Part shown: one piece after another, positions 16,318 to 23,939 of the stretch
Layout: each line of letters opens with the position of its first letter
Numbering within the stretch: position 1 is the stretch's first letter
DNA from: JBCCTX01 sp964468435
GTDB lineage: Bacteria; Bacteroidota; Bacteroidia; J057
Assembly (NCBI GenBank): GCA_964468435.1
Contig: CAYXVE010000057.1
Coordinates: forward strand, 1-29,366
DNA: 29,366 nucleotides
Direction: 5' to 3'
Made by a program: the position numbers and the translations under genes
Notes under the pieces: model-generated
Database searches by the model: none
Seen by the model: the letters and a program-made list of their open reading frames with translations, nothing else
Told to the model about the DNA's origin: nothing

Positions 16318-17199
16318 ATGAAATTACTTACACCACTTCACTGGACAGATTACGAATTGATTGACACGGGAGAAGGAGAAAAACTGGAAAGATTTGGTCA
16401 ATATATCCTGCGTAGGCCCGAACCTCAAGCCGTTTGGAGTAAAACCCTGGGAAGTGATAAGTGGGAAAAAATGGCACATGCGACTTTTAGACAGACGGGT
16501 AGTCATTCCGGGGAATGGATTCGGCATCAGGCAATGGAAGACCAGTGGTATATCAACTATCAGTATCAGCAGCTATCTCTCACTTTCCGCCTGGGACTTA
16601 CAGCTTTTAAACATGTAGGGATCTTTCCTGAACAGGCTGTCAACTGGGATTATATCTATAATACACTACAACACATTACACAGCCCCGTGTTTTGAATCT
16701 GTTTGCATATACAGGAGGAGCTACCTTAGCAGCAAAAGCTGCTGGAGCAGATGTTACACACTGCGATTCGATTAAGTCTGTAGTATCCTGGGCACATGCC
16801 AATATGCAGGCGAGTCGCCTGAAAGATGTGCGTTGGCTCATCGAAGATGCTTACAAATTCGTCAACCGCGAGTCGCGTAGAGGGAACTACTATCAGGGTA
16901 TTATTCTCGATCCTCCTGCTTATGGACATGGACCCAAAGGTGAAAAATGGAAATTGGAAGACATGATCAATGACCTTACACGTAGTGTCATCAAGATCCT
17001 GGACCCTGAGCGTGCCATGCTGATTTTCAACAGTTATTCCCTGGGATTCTCTTCTTTAATCCTGGAAAGTTTACTCCAAACCCATTGTCCATCTAGTATG
17101 CTTCAGAATTTGGAATCAGGAGAACTGTATTTTCAGGAGCAGTCAGGCCGGAAACTACCGATGGGCATTTTTGCCCGGTTTCATCACGTAGCACAATGA
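16318..17199 (+). CDS. Class I SAM-dependent methyltransferase, RlmI-like
   Basis: This 293-aa protein has the C-terminal Rossmann-type methyltransferase region of the RlmI/RlmK family of rRNA methyltransferases. The SAM-binding motif I is NLFAYTGGATLAA (127-139), the acidic motif II end is D150, and motif IV is LDPPAYG (197-203). The N-terminal half (FGQYILRRPEPQAVW and following) replaces the PUA domain of true RlmI, so the substrate is not certain; 23S rRNA m5C methylation is the family precedent. I see no motif VI cysteine in the usual TCS context, which argues against assuming the same chemistry. It is a single gene on the plus strand, convergent with the C1 peptidase gene; 17200-17315 holds no clear terminator. 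Confidence 0.85.
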   Translation: MKLLTPLHWTDYELIDTGEGEKLERFGQYILRRPEPQAVWSKTLGSDKWEKMAHATFRQTGSHSGEWIRHQAMEDQWYINYQYQQLSLTFRLGLTAFKHVGIFPEQAVNWDYIYNTLQHITQPRVLNLFAYTGGATLAAKAAGADVTHCDSIKSVVSWAHANMQASRLKDVRWLIEDAYKFVNRESRRGNYYQGIILDPPAYGHGPKGEKWKLEDMINDLTRSVIKILDPERAMLIFNSYSLGFSSLILESLLQTHCPSSMLQNLESGELYFQEQSGRKLPMGIFARFHHVAQ

Positions 17200-17315
17200 T
17201 CCAGATCAGAGCGGGTAATATACCTGAAATAGTGATGCCTTTTAGATGATCGACAGAATTTGACAACCCATATTCTGAATCAGAAAATTACAAACGCTTA
17301 GTTTCGGTTGCTTAT

Positions 17316-18857
17316 TTAATTTTTATCTATCTCAATCACCACTCCCACTACGTTCCGGTCTTTCGTTTCGGCAACAAAGTCGATAGTCTGCCCAGCCTGA
17401 AACTTCACATTAGTAATGAGCTGATCACCTAATGCGAGAGTAAGTTTCTGCGCGTAATTACCCGGGGCTGAATTGATCAGATTGTTGAGTTGCTGGTAGT
17501 CCAGTTCTTTTTTGCTGACCACAACTGCGATGCGGTCTCTGTTGCCCAGTTCGTCAGCAACCATAGAATAATCCCTGGGAAATAATCTGGTACCAACGAT
17601 ACCACAGTAGGGAGAATGCTTATTGGTGTAGGGGAATAATACGTAACTGGAACCATCTGTCTCTTCTCCCAATACATAGGTATAGCAGGCGATTGAATTG
17701 GTAACCTCTATTTTGAATTTATCTCCCTGACGGATCGGATTCAGGGTTCTGAAGACATATTTTTCCTGGGTGGCTTGCATACCCAGATTACGGCGGGTAG
17801 CGTTATCTACTAATCCAAACTGAACGGCCAGGCGCGTATCGTCCTCTCCAGCTTTGCCCATGGGATAAAGCCCATATGCTTCTTTGACAAAGTGATCGAA
17901 ATCGCTATAACTCACCCAGGCATTTCCATTTTCTCCCCATTCCCTGCCCCAACTATTCATGATCAGGAACGCTCCGTCTCCTCCTTTGTAATTGTCGTCA
18001 TAACCGATCACGCACATAGCATGTCCGCTAAATCCCTGTCCTGAATATTCACCTCTGGAGGGTTTCCATGTACTCTGCCCTATCATATCATACATGAAAC
18101 TTCCCCCTACCTGCATGCCTATGACTACAGGTGCTCCCTGAGTCAGATTCTGTTTGATTGCTACAAGGTCTGTCTTGTAATTACTGGAGCCATATGAGAG
18201 TCTGTTATATCCCGTAATCCGGTATCTTCTCCCTGCACTTACTTCAGCCTGAGACGGTTGTCTTCCGCAGGAATTTTCACTGTAGGCAAACTGATTGAAC
18301 GGCAGTGCTCCATTCTGATACATGGATTTCATCGCATCTACCAGATAGGACCCCTGACAACCACGGAGCGCAATCTGATTATATAGATAAGAGGGACTAA
18401 AATGAACATTCCTGGGGTCTTGTCCGGTAGCTCTAGCATGAAGAATCGTCCTGGCAGCATAAGCACTAGCCCAGCCCACACATGATCCTTGACGACCCTG
18501 ATGCTGTCTGGGAGGAGCATAATCCAGCAGCGACACTTTGGTAGGTAGTGTATTTTTAGGACTGTTTGCCGCCAATGGCTCAAATACCATCGCCTCATCA
18601 TATCGTTTTTCGCTTAAATCTGCTCCCAGGGAAAAGGTATTATCCTCACGCTGCATTCCTCCTTCGCTCAGCAAGCTTCCTCCTCCGAAATACCAGATCG
18701 CAGCCGCAGCGGCTAATACCAATAAGCCCCATTTGGGCTTTTTAAACAGGAAAAGCAACAGTGCCAGCCAACCTAATCCAGAGGGGAAGCGTCCACGACC
18801 TCCACCTCCTGGCCCTTGTGGTGACTCAGGTGAGTCTTTTTCCATTCTGATAGGCAT
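17316..18857 (-). CDS. Membrane-anchored papain-family (C1) cysteine peptidase with DUF4384-like C-terminus
   Basis: ATG 18857 (513 aa) is preferred over TTG 18863. In the numbering from 18863: a Pro/Gly-rich cytoplasmic tail (1-30), hydrophobic segments at 31-40 and 46-60, then the peptidase. Catalytic residues are the oxyanion Gln122 and nucleophile Cys128 in HQGRQGSCVGW, His281 in GFSGHAMCVIGYDD, and Asn303 in IMNSWGREWG, in the papain order and spacing. No pro-peptide of the usual inhibitory type is visible. Residues about 355-480 (RTLNPIRQGDKFKIEV, SYVLFPYTN) resemble DUF4384. The peptidase domain probably faces the periplasm. The gene is alone; the next sequence upstream is a pseudogene in the same direction. 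Confidence 0.9.
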   Translation of the reverse strand: MPIRMEKDSPESPQGPGGGGRGRFPSGLGWLALLLFLFKKPKWGLLVLAAAAAIWYFGGGSLLSEGGMQREDNTFSLGADLSEKRYDEAMVFEPLAANSPKNTLPTKVSLLDYAPPRQHQGRQGSCVGWASAYAARTILHARATGQDPRNVHFSPSYLYNQIALRGCQGSYLVDAMKSMYQNGALPFNQFAYSENSCGRQPSQAEVSAGRRYRITGYNRLSYGSSNYKTDLVAIKQNLTQGAPVVIGMQVGGSFMYDMIGQSTWKPSRGEYSGQGFSGHAMCVIGYDDNYKGGDGAFLIMNSWGREWGENGNAWVSYSDFDHFVKEAYGLYPMGKAGEDDTRLAVQFGLVDNATRRNLGMQATQEKYVFRTLNPIRQGDKFKIEVTNSIACYTYVLGEETDGSSYVLFPYTNKHSPYCGIVGTRLFPRDYSMVADELGNRDRIAVVVSKKELDYQQLNNLINSAPGNYAQKLTLALGDQLITNVKFQAGQTIDFVAETKDRNVVGVVIEIDKN

Positions 18858-18966
18858 AGTCAAAAAATATTAATGTCAATAGAAAAATGACCCTAATGGT
18901 CCATACCGGCTAAATATACAAGTTTTTTTGAGTATAAAGGTGCCAGAATGTGGGTTTCATGATTTG

Positions 18967-19244
18967 TTAATCAGCAATTGCCTGATAAACAAATTGTTTG
19001 AATTTGCGCCTGTAGTAATCTGTGTAGGGAGCAAACTGTGTCATCATCACTGCAATCGTCTTGTGATTGTTATCCCGGTATAAGGCCATAAAGCTACGCT
19101 GACTATGGGCTTGGTCATGGATTGGATATCGAATTTCTGATCTTTGCTGAGTGGTCATTTCTCGTCTATATGGGTATACCCACAGGCATCAAAATGTGCT
19201 AAGGCTCTTTTTCGAAAGATTTTTACAACTACACCAGGGATTCT
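18967..19244 (-). pseudogene. Decayed serine hydrolase (beta-lactamase fold) gene
   Basis: One minus frame reads RIPGVVVKIFRKRALAHF, CGYTHIDEK, an in-frame TGA (19155-19157), then PLSKDQKFDIQSMTKPIVSVAL. SMTKP (19107-19121) is the SxxK catalytic motif of class C beta-lactamase/penicillin-binding-protein-like hydrolases. The frame then changes to YRDNNHKTIAVMMTQFAP and KFKQFVYQAIAD, the usual C-terminal end of the same family. About 200 central residues, including the YxN motif region, are therefore deleted. No initiation region is left, because a stop precedes RIPGVVV. It cannot make an active enzyme. Confidence 0.8.
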
Positions 19245-19516
19245 TTATTCCGCCATTTCATCTTCCAGAAACCCAGATAAGCGAGATAATCTCTCTTCAC
19301 TGAATCCAGCTCTTGCTGGAAGTATGGTAGACTGTCCCTGAATAGTAGGGAAAACGAATAAGAGAAGGCCTCATAAAAAGAGGATTGGCCGCGTAGAAAT
19401 TTTCTTGAAATGTGATCAATAGGGTTGAAGTAAATAGATAAAATGACAGTTATCGGGACCCAGTTTCGGAGGTCCGTGTATAAAGTGTTCTGTATTCCAT
19501 TAAGACTAATCACCAC
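19229..19516 (-). CDS. Unassigned open frame after the RraA-like gene
   Basis: 95 codons with a GTG start that overlaps the end of the RraA-like gene by 7 bp. The product begins with a hydrophobic segment (WVPITVILSIYF) followed by a charged region (FQQELDSVKRDYLAYL). The frame ends inside the beta-lactamase-fold pseudogene, and there is no ATG or ribosome-binding site. It may be a remnant of another decayed gene. I do not recognise a family. Confidence 0.2.
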   Translation of the reverse strand: MVISLNGIQNTLYTDLRNWVPITVILSIYFNPIDHISRKFLRGQSSFYEAFSYSFSLLFRDSLPYFQQELDSVKRDYLAYLGFWKMKWRNKESLV

Positions 19517-20442
19517 GTTCTATTTTCCATAAACTCATCCAATTCCTCCCTCGACATAGGAAGCATGTCGGGATTTTCATCCAGCCAGTTCAGGAAGTCT
19601 TCTTTGATCTCATCGGTCCACTGAGAGTCGATCTGGCCAGGGGTGTACACGCCTTCTTTTAGCCGCTGTATGCCAAAGGCATCGCGCAACATGATAAATT
19701 CAGCATTGATTACTACCTCTTCTGCCAGATGAGCGGGGATGAAGATCACCCCTTCTTCTTTAGCGAGTACTACATCTCCCGGAAATACAGTAGCACTGCC
19801 TATACGTATAGGTACGTTGATGCCCATTAGCATACTTTCCTGTAGGAAAGATGGGTCCCATCCCCTCACAAAAGCATTGAAGCCTTCAATCTTTTTGAGA
19901 CCTTCCAGATCTCTGGAACTTGCATGAAACACAACACCCGTTTGGGTTTTAGCGAAAATGGAATTACCCAGATTATCCCCAATCAAAGTGCCGTTGACAA
20001 TTTTCCCATAGCCATCTGCCACATATACATCTCCTTCCTGAAGCATGTCTATGGGCCATGAATTCATGGAACCAATTCTTCCCTCCTCATGTCCTTTTTC
20101 GAGTGCCTGTTGCTGGAAGTCTGGTCTTAGTGGCATATACATAGCCGTGAGTGCCCGCCCTACAAATGGTTGCTCAGGATGGAGCATTTCCCAACCTCCT
20201 TCAAATTGGTTATTGAATCCCTTATTTCTCAATACCCCCCAGGCCTCTTCGATAGACACATTTTTTAAGCGTTCGAGCATTTCATCTGATACCCTGGGCC
20301 GCCCGTCGGGATAGCGTTCGCCTTCCCATTCCTGTGTGTAATACATCAGAGCATCCTGTGTAACTTCCTGAGCAGAAGTAAATGAAATAGTAATGGCTAT
20401 GAAAATGAAAGTAGAAATAAATGTTCTTATGAAATAGTACAT
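19510..20442 (-). CDS. Secreted RraA-like (HMG/CHA aldolase fold) protein
   Basis: The 310-aa protein has a clear Sec signal (residues 1-25, ending FTSAQ), unusual for the normally cytoplasmic RraA family. The RraA core is at about 90-260: GDNLGNSIFAKTQTGVVFH (155-173) is the phosphate/substrate loop region, and Arg177-Asp178 is the RD pair that binds substrate and metal in HMG/CHA-type pyruvate aldolases. The usual DG before it reads HA here. Family members either cleave 4-hydroxy-2-keto acids to pyruvate or inhibit RNase E; export excludes the second role. It is the second gene of a probable operon behind the BASS transporter (66-bp spacer) and is about 1.5 kb from a divergent sugar-acid enolase. 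I infer a role in extracytoplasmic sugar-acid breakdown. Confidence 0.85.
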   Translation of the reverse strand: MYYFIRTFISTFIFIAITISFTSAQEVTQDALMYYTQEWEGERYPDGRPRVSDEMLERLKNVSIEEAWGVLRNKGFNNQFEGGWEMLHPEQPFVGRALTAMYMPLRPDFQQQALEKGHEEGRIGSMNSWPIDMLQEGDVYVADGYGKIVNGTLIGDNLGNSIFAKTQTGVVFHASSRDLEGLKKIEGFNAFVRGWDPSFLQESMLMGINVPIRIGSATVFPGDVVLAKEEGVIFIPAHLAEEVVINAEFIMLRDAFGIQRLKEGVYTPGQIDSQWTDEIKEDFLNWLDENPDMLPMSREELDEFMENRTW

Positions 20443-20508
20443 ATTCTGTTGATATTTTTATGTATTCGGATTGAACTACCACGGTAAAGGTATAAAAAAG
20501 CCATTAGA

Positions 20509-21648
20509 TCAGGCAAGTTCATCACGGGTTTGAGCCTTGGGGTTGACGGGAACATCTAGGTTTTCATCAGGATTTCTTCCCCTCCACCAGGTTGCTAGTG
20601 AAGAACCTGTGATATTCATCATCGGACCAAATACGGCTGGAGCCAAACCCACGGTAGCTACCTTTCCCATCTCCAGGGCAATCCCTGAGGCGAGTCCCCC
20701 ATTTTGAAGTCCTACCTCCAAGGCTATGGTCCTGCAGGATTTTTCATCCATCCTGGCCAGCTTACATCCGAAATATCCCAGCACATACCCCAGGATGTTG
20801 TGCATGAGGCAGGCAAGCACCAGCAACAACCCTATTTCCAGTAATCCATCCCTACCGGCTGCTGTGATAATCGTGATAATTACCGCTATGCCGGTCATGG
20901 AAACTAAGGGCATAGCATCATCTAACCATTTGAATTTACCACTGAGGAAATGATTGAAAATCAATCCACCCGCAATGGGGATGATGACGATTTTGGTAAT
21001 GCTCCACATCATGCCCAGAAAGTCTATAGGAACAAATTGTCCGGCAAGCTGCTGCATGAGAAATGGAGTTACGATAGGAGCCAGCACCGTGGCTACAGCC
21101 GTCAGCGTTACTGACAAAGCCAGATTGGCTTTTGCGATGAAAGACATGACATTTGAGGCCAGGCCACTGGGCGAAGATCCTACCAACACAATTCCAGCGG
21201 CTATCTCAGGCGGAAATCCAAAAACATTGGCCAGTCCAAATCCAACAAAAGGCATAATGGTAAACTGGCAGATCAGGCCCACCAAAACCCCTCTAGGCAT
21301 TTTGATGATACCTACAAAGTCGTTGAATGACATGGCCGTACCCATACCAAACATAATGATCTGTAATAAGGGTACGATCAATGTTTTCATCTGAAAACTA
21401 CCGATACTGACAAAATATGTTGGATAATACAGGGAGGTAGCTACAGCGGCAAAGATCCAGATAGTGTAGGATAGTCCTTTGATTGTCTCAAAACCTCTGA
21501 TCCCAAAGGCTAACGCTACAAGGGCTGCAATCACAAAAGGACCAGCTTGTTCTGGACTTTCCTGTGTCCACAAATATATAGACACCCCTATAAACAGGAT
21601 GCTAATACCAGCCAATATCCGAAAAAAACGAGTAGGTAGTGATTTCAT
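20509..21648 (-). CDS. Bile acid:sodium symporter (BASS) family transporter
   Basis: ATG 21648 gives 379 aa; a longer start at 21705 is a TTG inside the likely operator and is rejected. The sequence is hydrophobic throughout with about ten helices. It has the BASS signatures SSPSGLASNVMSFIAKANLALSV in the first crossover helix region and EVGLQNGGLASGIA in the second, each helping form the sodium and substrate sites. The family imports small anions with sodium; characterised members carry bile acids, pyruvate (plant BASS2) and ketopantoate (PanS). With an exported RraA-like protein in the operon and an exported enolase-superfamily enzyme next door, a keto acid is the best guess for the substrate. 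A short C-terminal polar tail ends DELA. Confidence 0.9.
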   Translation of the reverse strand: MKSLPTRFFRILAGISILFIGVSIYLWTQESPEQAGPFVIAALVALAFGIRGFETIKGLSYTIWIFAAVATSLYYPTYFVSIGSFQMKTLIVPLLQIIMFGMGTAMSFNDFVGIIKMPRGVLVGLICQFTIMPFVGFGLANVFGFPPEIAAGIVLVGSSPSGLASNVMSFIAKANLALSVTLTAVATVLAPIVTPFLMQQLAGQFVPIDFLGMMWSITKIVIIPIAGGLIFNHFLSGKFKWLDDAMPLVSMTGIAVIITIITAAGRDGLLEIGLLLVLACLMHNILGYVLGYFGCKLARMDEKSCRTIALEVGLQNGGLASGIALEMGKVATVGLAPAVFGPMMNITGSSLATWWRGRNPDENLDVPVNPKAQTRDELA

Positions 21649-21674
21649 ACAGAAAATATTAAGTGCTTTTTGAC

Positions 21675-21706
21675 TAAAAATAGTGGCTTGGGAAAGATTT
21701 CCCAAA
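21675..21706 (-). promoter_or_regulatory. Promoter and 18-bp palindromic operator of the BASS-RraA operon
   Basis: On the minus strand TTTG (21706-21703) is followed after 20 bases by TATTTTTA (21682-21675), one mismatch from TAnnTTTG. A start near 21668 would leave about 20 nt of leader before ATG 21648. The palindrome TTGGGAAAGATTTCCCAA (21688-21705) has two perfect 8-bp arms around GA and covers the -33 box and most of the spacer. A dimeric repressor bound here would block RNA polymerase. No regulator gene is in the window. Confidence 0.55.
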
Positions 21707-21911
21707 TAATAAGTTGTGAGTATTTTGTTTAATTGACTTTTAGTATTTTAATAGGTTAAAAGTTATAAAATAAATGTTCTCTATGTAGATGTGGGAGAAA
21801 GAATTTCAAAATCTATGGGTTCATAGGGAAAGCAAGTGAAGCATTGATTGTTTGGTTTCATGCAGGATTCTAAAACTAATTTTAAACCATAAAACTTTAA
21901 CAACATCAATT

Positions 21912-23327
21912 ATGTCAGAAAAAAAGACTACTCAGAAACTACTCGAAGCATCTAGGAGAGATTTTATTAAAAAAGGCGCTTTTGGGGGACTTTCCTTAGG
22001 TTTTATGATTCATAGTCCTATTGAGGAAACCCTCGAATATACTACACAAAAAGTCTCCAGACATTCCATTCCTTCAGATCTGAAGATCACAGACATGCGT
22101 TTCGCTGTGCTGTCCAATTCCCCTGGAAATGGAGGTTACTGTCCAGTAATTAGGATCGACACGAATCAGGGTATCTCAGGTATTGGGGAAGTACGGGACG
22201 GTGCTACCTGGCGCTATGCGATGTTCTTAAAAAGTCGCATCCTCGGTATGAATCCCTGCAATGTGGAGATGATCTTCAAGCGTATCAAGCAATTTGGCCA
22301 TCACGGAAGGCAGGGTGGAGGTGTCTCAGGAGTGGAAATGGCACTCTGGGACCTCACGGGTAAGGCTTACGATGTTCCGGTGTATCAGCTGTTGGGAGGA
22401 AAATACCGGGATAGAGTGCGTCTTTATGCCGATACCCCCCGCGTGAATGATCGGAATGAATTTGCTCAGAAAATGAAGGAAAGGATGACGGAAAAGGGCT
22501 ATACTTTCCTGAAAATGGATTTTGGGATTGAGTTTCTCAAGGGAATTGAAGGGGCTGTGGTTAATTCCAACTTCTGGGATATTGGCTCTCAGTGGAGTAA
22601 TGAACCGATGAGTTATGGTGCGACGGAACACCCCTTTACCCGTGTACAGATTACCGACAAAGGTCTGGACATTATCGCAGAATATATCGCTACTGTTCGC
22701 GAGGCGATCGGATACGAGATACCCCTAGCTTCTGATCACTATGGACACTTTGGTGTGAATGCCTGTATCAGACTGGCTCGTGCGGTAGAACCTTATCAGC
22801 TTGCATGGCTCGAGGATATGATACCGTGGAAGTATACAGACCAGTGGAAAGAAATCACGCAATCTACTACCGTTCCCACGCTCACAGGTGAAGATATTTA
22901 TCTCAAGGAAGAATTTGTCAAACTGGTAGATCACCGGGCTGTGGATGTTATTCATCCCGATCTGGCTTCTGCAGGAGGCATTCTGGAAACTAAGCGTATT
23001 GGAGATTACGCAGAGGAAAATGGTGTGCCTATGGCTATGCACTTTGCAGGTACGCCTGTATCTTTCATGGCAAATGTACATTGTGCGGCTGCTACACAGA
23101 ACTTCATCGCATTGGAGCATCACTCTGTCGATGTACCCTGGTGGGAAGATCTGGTGACCTCTGAGCACAAACTGATCGAAAGTGGCTTTGCCAATGTCCC
23201 CGATACCCCTGGACTGGGAGTTGAAATCAACGAAGAAGTAGCAATGAAGCACCTCAAAGAGAATGAGTACTTCGAAGCTACTGCCGAATGGAATGAAATA
23301 CGGTCCTGGGACCGTCTGTGGAGCTAG
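21912..23327 (+). CDS. Tat-exported mandelate racemase/sugar-acid dehydratase-type enolase-superfamily enzyme
   Basis: ATG 21912 gives 471 aa; the frame extends upstream but not from a good start. Residues 14-20 (SRRDFIK) plus a short hydrophobic stretch are a twin-arginine export signal, fitting a metalloenzyme folded before export. The metal ligands are D275 (SDHYGHFG), E301 (LEDMIPW) and E327 (TGEDIYLK); the Asp-His dyad is D350 (HPDLASAGG) and H377 (MHFAG). Their spacing (26, 26, 23, 27) is exactly that of D195, E221, E247, D270 and H297 of Pseudomonas mandelate racemase. K201-x-D203 ends the second barrel strand, and an insertion of about 45 residues separates it from D275. The H in SDH resembles acid-sugar dehydratases. 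The likely reaction is dehydration or epimerisation of a sugar acid; the substrate is unknown. Confidence 0.9.
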   Translation: MSEKKTTQKLLEASRRDFIKKGAFGGLSLGFMIHSPIEETLEYTTQKVSRHSIPSDLKITDMRFAVLSNSPGNGGYCPVIRIDTNQGISGIGEVRDGATWRYAMFLKSRILGMNPCNVEMIFKRIKQFGHHGRQGGGVSGVEMALWDLTGKAYDVPVYQLLGGKYRDRVRLYADTPRVNDRNEFAQKMKERMTEKGYTFLKMDFGIEFLKGIEGAVVNSNFWDIGSQWSNEPMSYGATEHPFTRVQITDKGLDIIAEYIATVREAIGYEIPLASDHYGHFGVNACIRLARAVEPYQLAWLEDMIPWKYTDQWKEITQSTTVPTLTGEDIYLKEEFVKLVDHRAVDVIHPDLASAGGILETKRIGDYAEENGVPMAMHFAGTPVSFMANVHCAAATQNFIALEHHSVDVPWWEDLVTSEHKLIESGFANVPDTPGLGVEINEEVAMKHLKENEYFEATAEWNEIRSWDRLWS

Positions 23328-23627
23328 GGACAACTGGTGTACCATGGAAATGGACTATCCTGCCCATCAATTACAACGTCATATCGTCGATGATAAGGTA
23401 TGGTTTATCAGATTCATTACATGAACACAGGGGTTTTGAAAGTTTAAAATGGAGGGGAAGTCGATTGGTAAGACTTTCTCTCCCTAATTATCTCCTTACG
23501 CTTTTATGAGCCCACTCAGTATCTGTATGAAGTTTTTGTGATAAAACAAGCTGGTACAGGTGCTGAAGTTCTATCGGTATATAACTATTTGCCAGGATTT
23601 GGAGTAAAGGAAAATAAATGAAGGAAC
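23328..23627. other. Intergenic debris with short unassigned frames
   Basis: Two short frames look gene-like but match nothing I recognise: 23344-23424 (MEMDYPAHQLQRHIVDDK and on, 26 aa), and the tail of a frame at 23496-23621 (YEPTQYLYEVFVIKQ and LSVYNYLPGFGVKENK), whose stop is 7 bp before the Uma2 fragment. They are probably remnants of deleted genes. The hairpin repeat at 23452-23482 lies between them. Confidence 0.4.
23452..23482. repeat. 31-nt hairpin, copy 3 of the dispersed family
   Basis: Arms GAGGGGAAGTC and GACTTTCTCTC (with two G-T wobbles) surround the loop GATTGGTAA. Against copy 2 it matches 24 of 31 bases; two of the seven differences turn a Watson-Crick stem pair into G-T and one restores a G-C pair where copy 2 has a wobble, so the stem stays paired. 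The TTTAAAATG just upstream is also shared loosely with copy 2. It lies 125 bp downstream of the enolase gene. Confidence 0.7.
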
Positions 23628-23852
23628 ATGCATACGGAAGTAAAAAAACATCTGTTGCCCCTGAAGGAATATCATCTGATGTATGAAAAAGGGATACTTA
23701 CAGCATCTGATAAGGTCGAACTTATACATGGAGAAATATCCAATATGAGCTCTATTGGAAGCCGTCATGCAACAATCGTAAAAGGTATCAATCACCATTT
23801 GCATCAAAAACTAGGTGAGAAAATTGTAAGAAGTATTCGAGACCCTATTTAG
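23628..23852 (+). pseudogene. Truncated Uma2-family (DUF820) endonuclease fragment
   Basis: The 74-codon frame encodes the N-terminal part of an Uma2-type restriction-fold protein: YHLMYEKGILTASDKVELIHGE, then SSIGSRHATIVKGINHHL and a closing IRDPI before TAG (23850-23852). Complete family members are about 180-200 aa and carry the catalytic D-x(n)-E-x-K after this point, so the catalytic core is missing. Reading on past the TAG gives IPDLFANLHIR and another stop. Uma2 genes are common mobile-type repeats in Bacteroidota and Cyanobacteria genomes. Confidence 0.75.
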
Positions 23853-23939
23853 ATTCCCGATCTTTTCGCAAATTTACATATCAGATAATCAGGGATAGGG
23901 TTATTTTTGGTTGACTTACCTGGTATTAACAACTCAATT

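Noticed and set aside
18967..19158. A 63-aa gene starting MTTQQRSE
   Set aside because: Its C-terminal half is the end of a serine hydrolase, while the N-terminal half is the SxxK region read in the wrong frame; it is part of a pseudogene.
21649..21705. A 19-residue N-terminal extension of the BASS transporter
   Set aside because: It would start at TTG within a palindromic operator and -33 region; the ATG at 21648 is followed by a normal family N-terminus.
22725..23345. Minus-strand open frame of 206 codons
   Set aside because: It is opposite the enolase-superfamily gene, which has all its catalytic residues; the minus product has no recognisable features.
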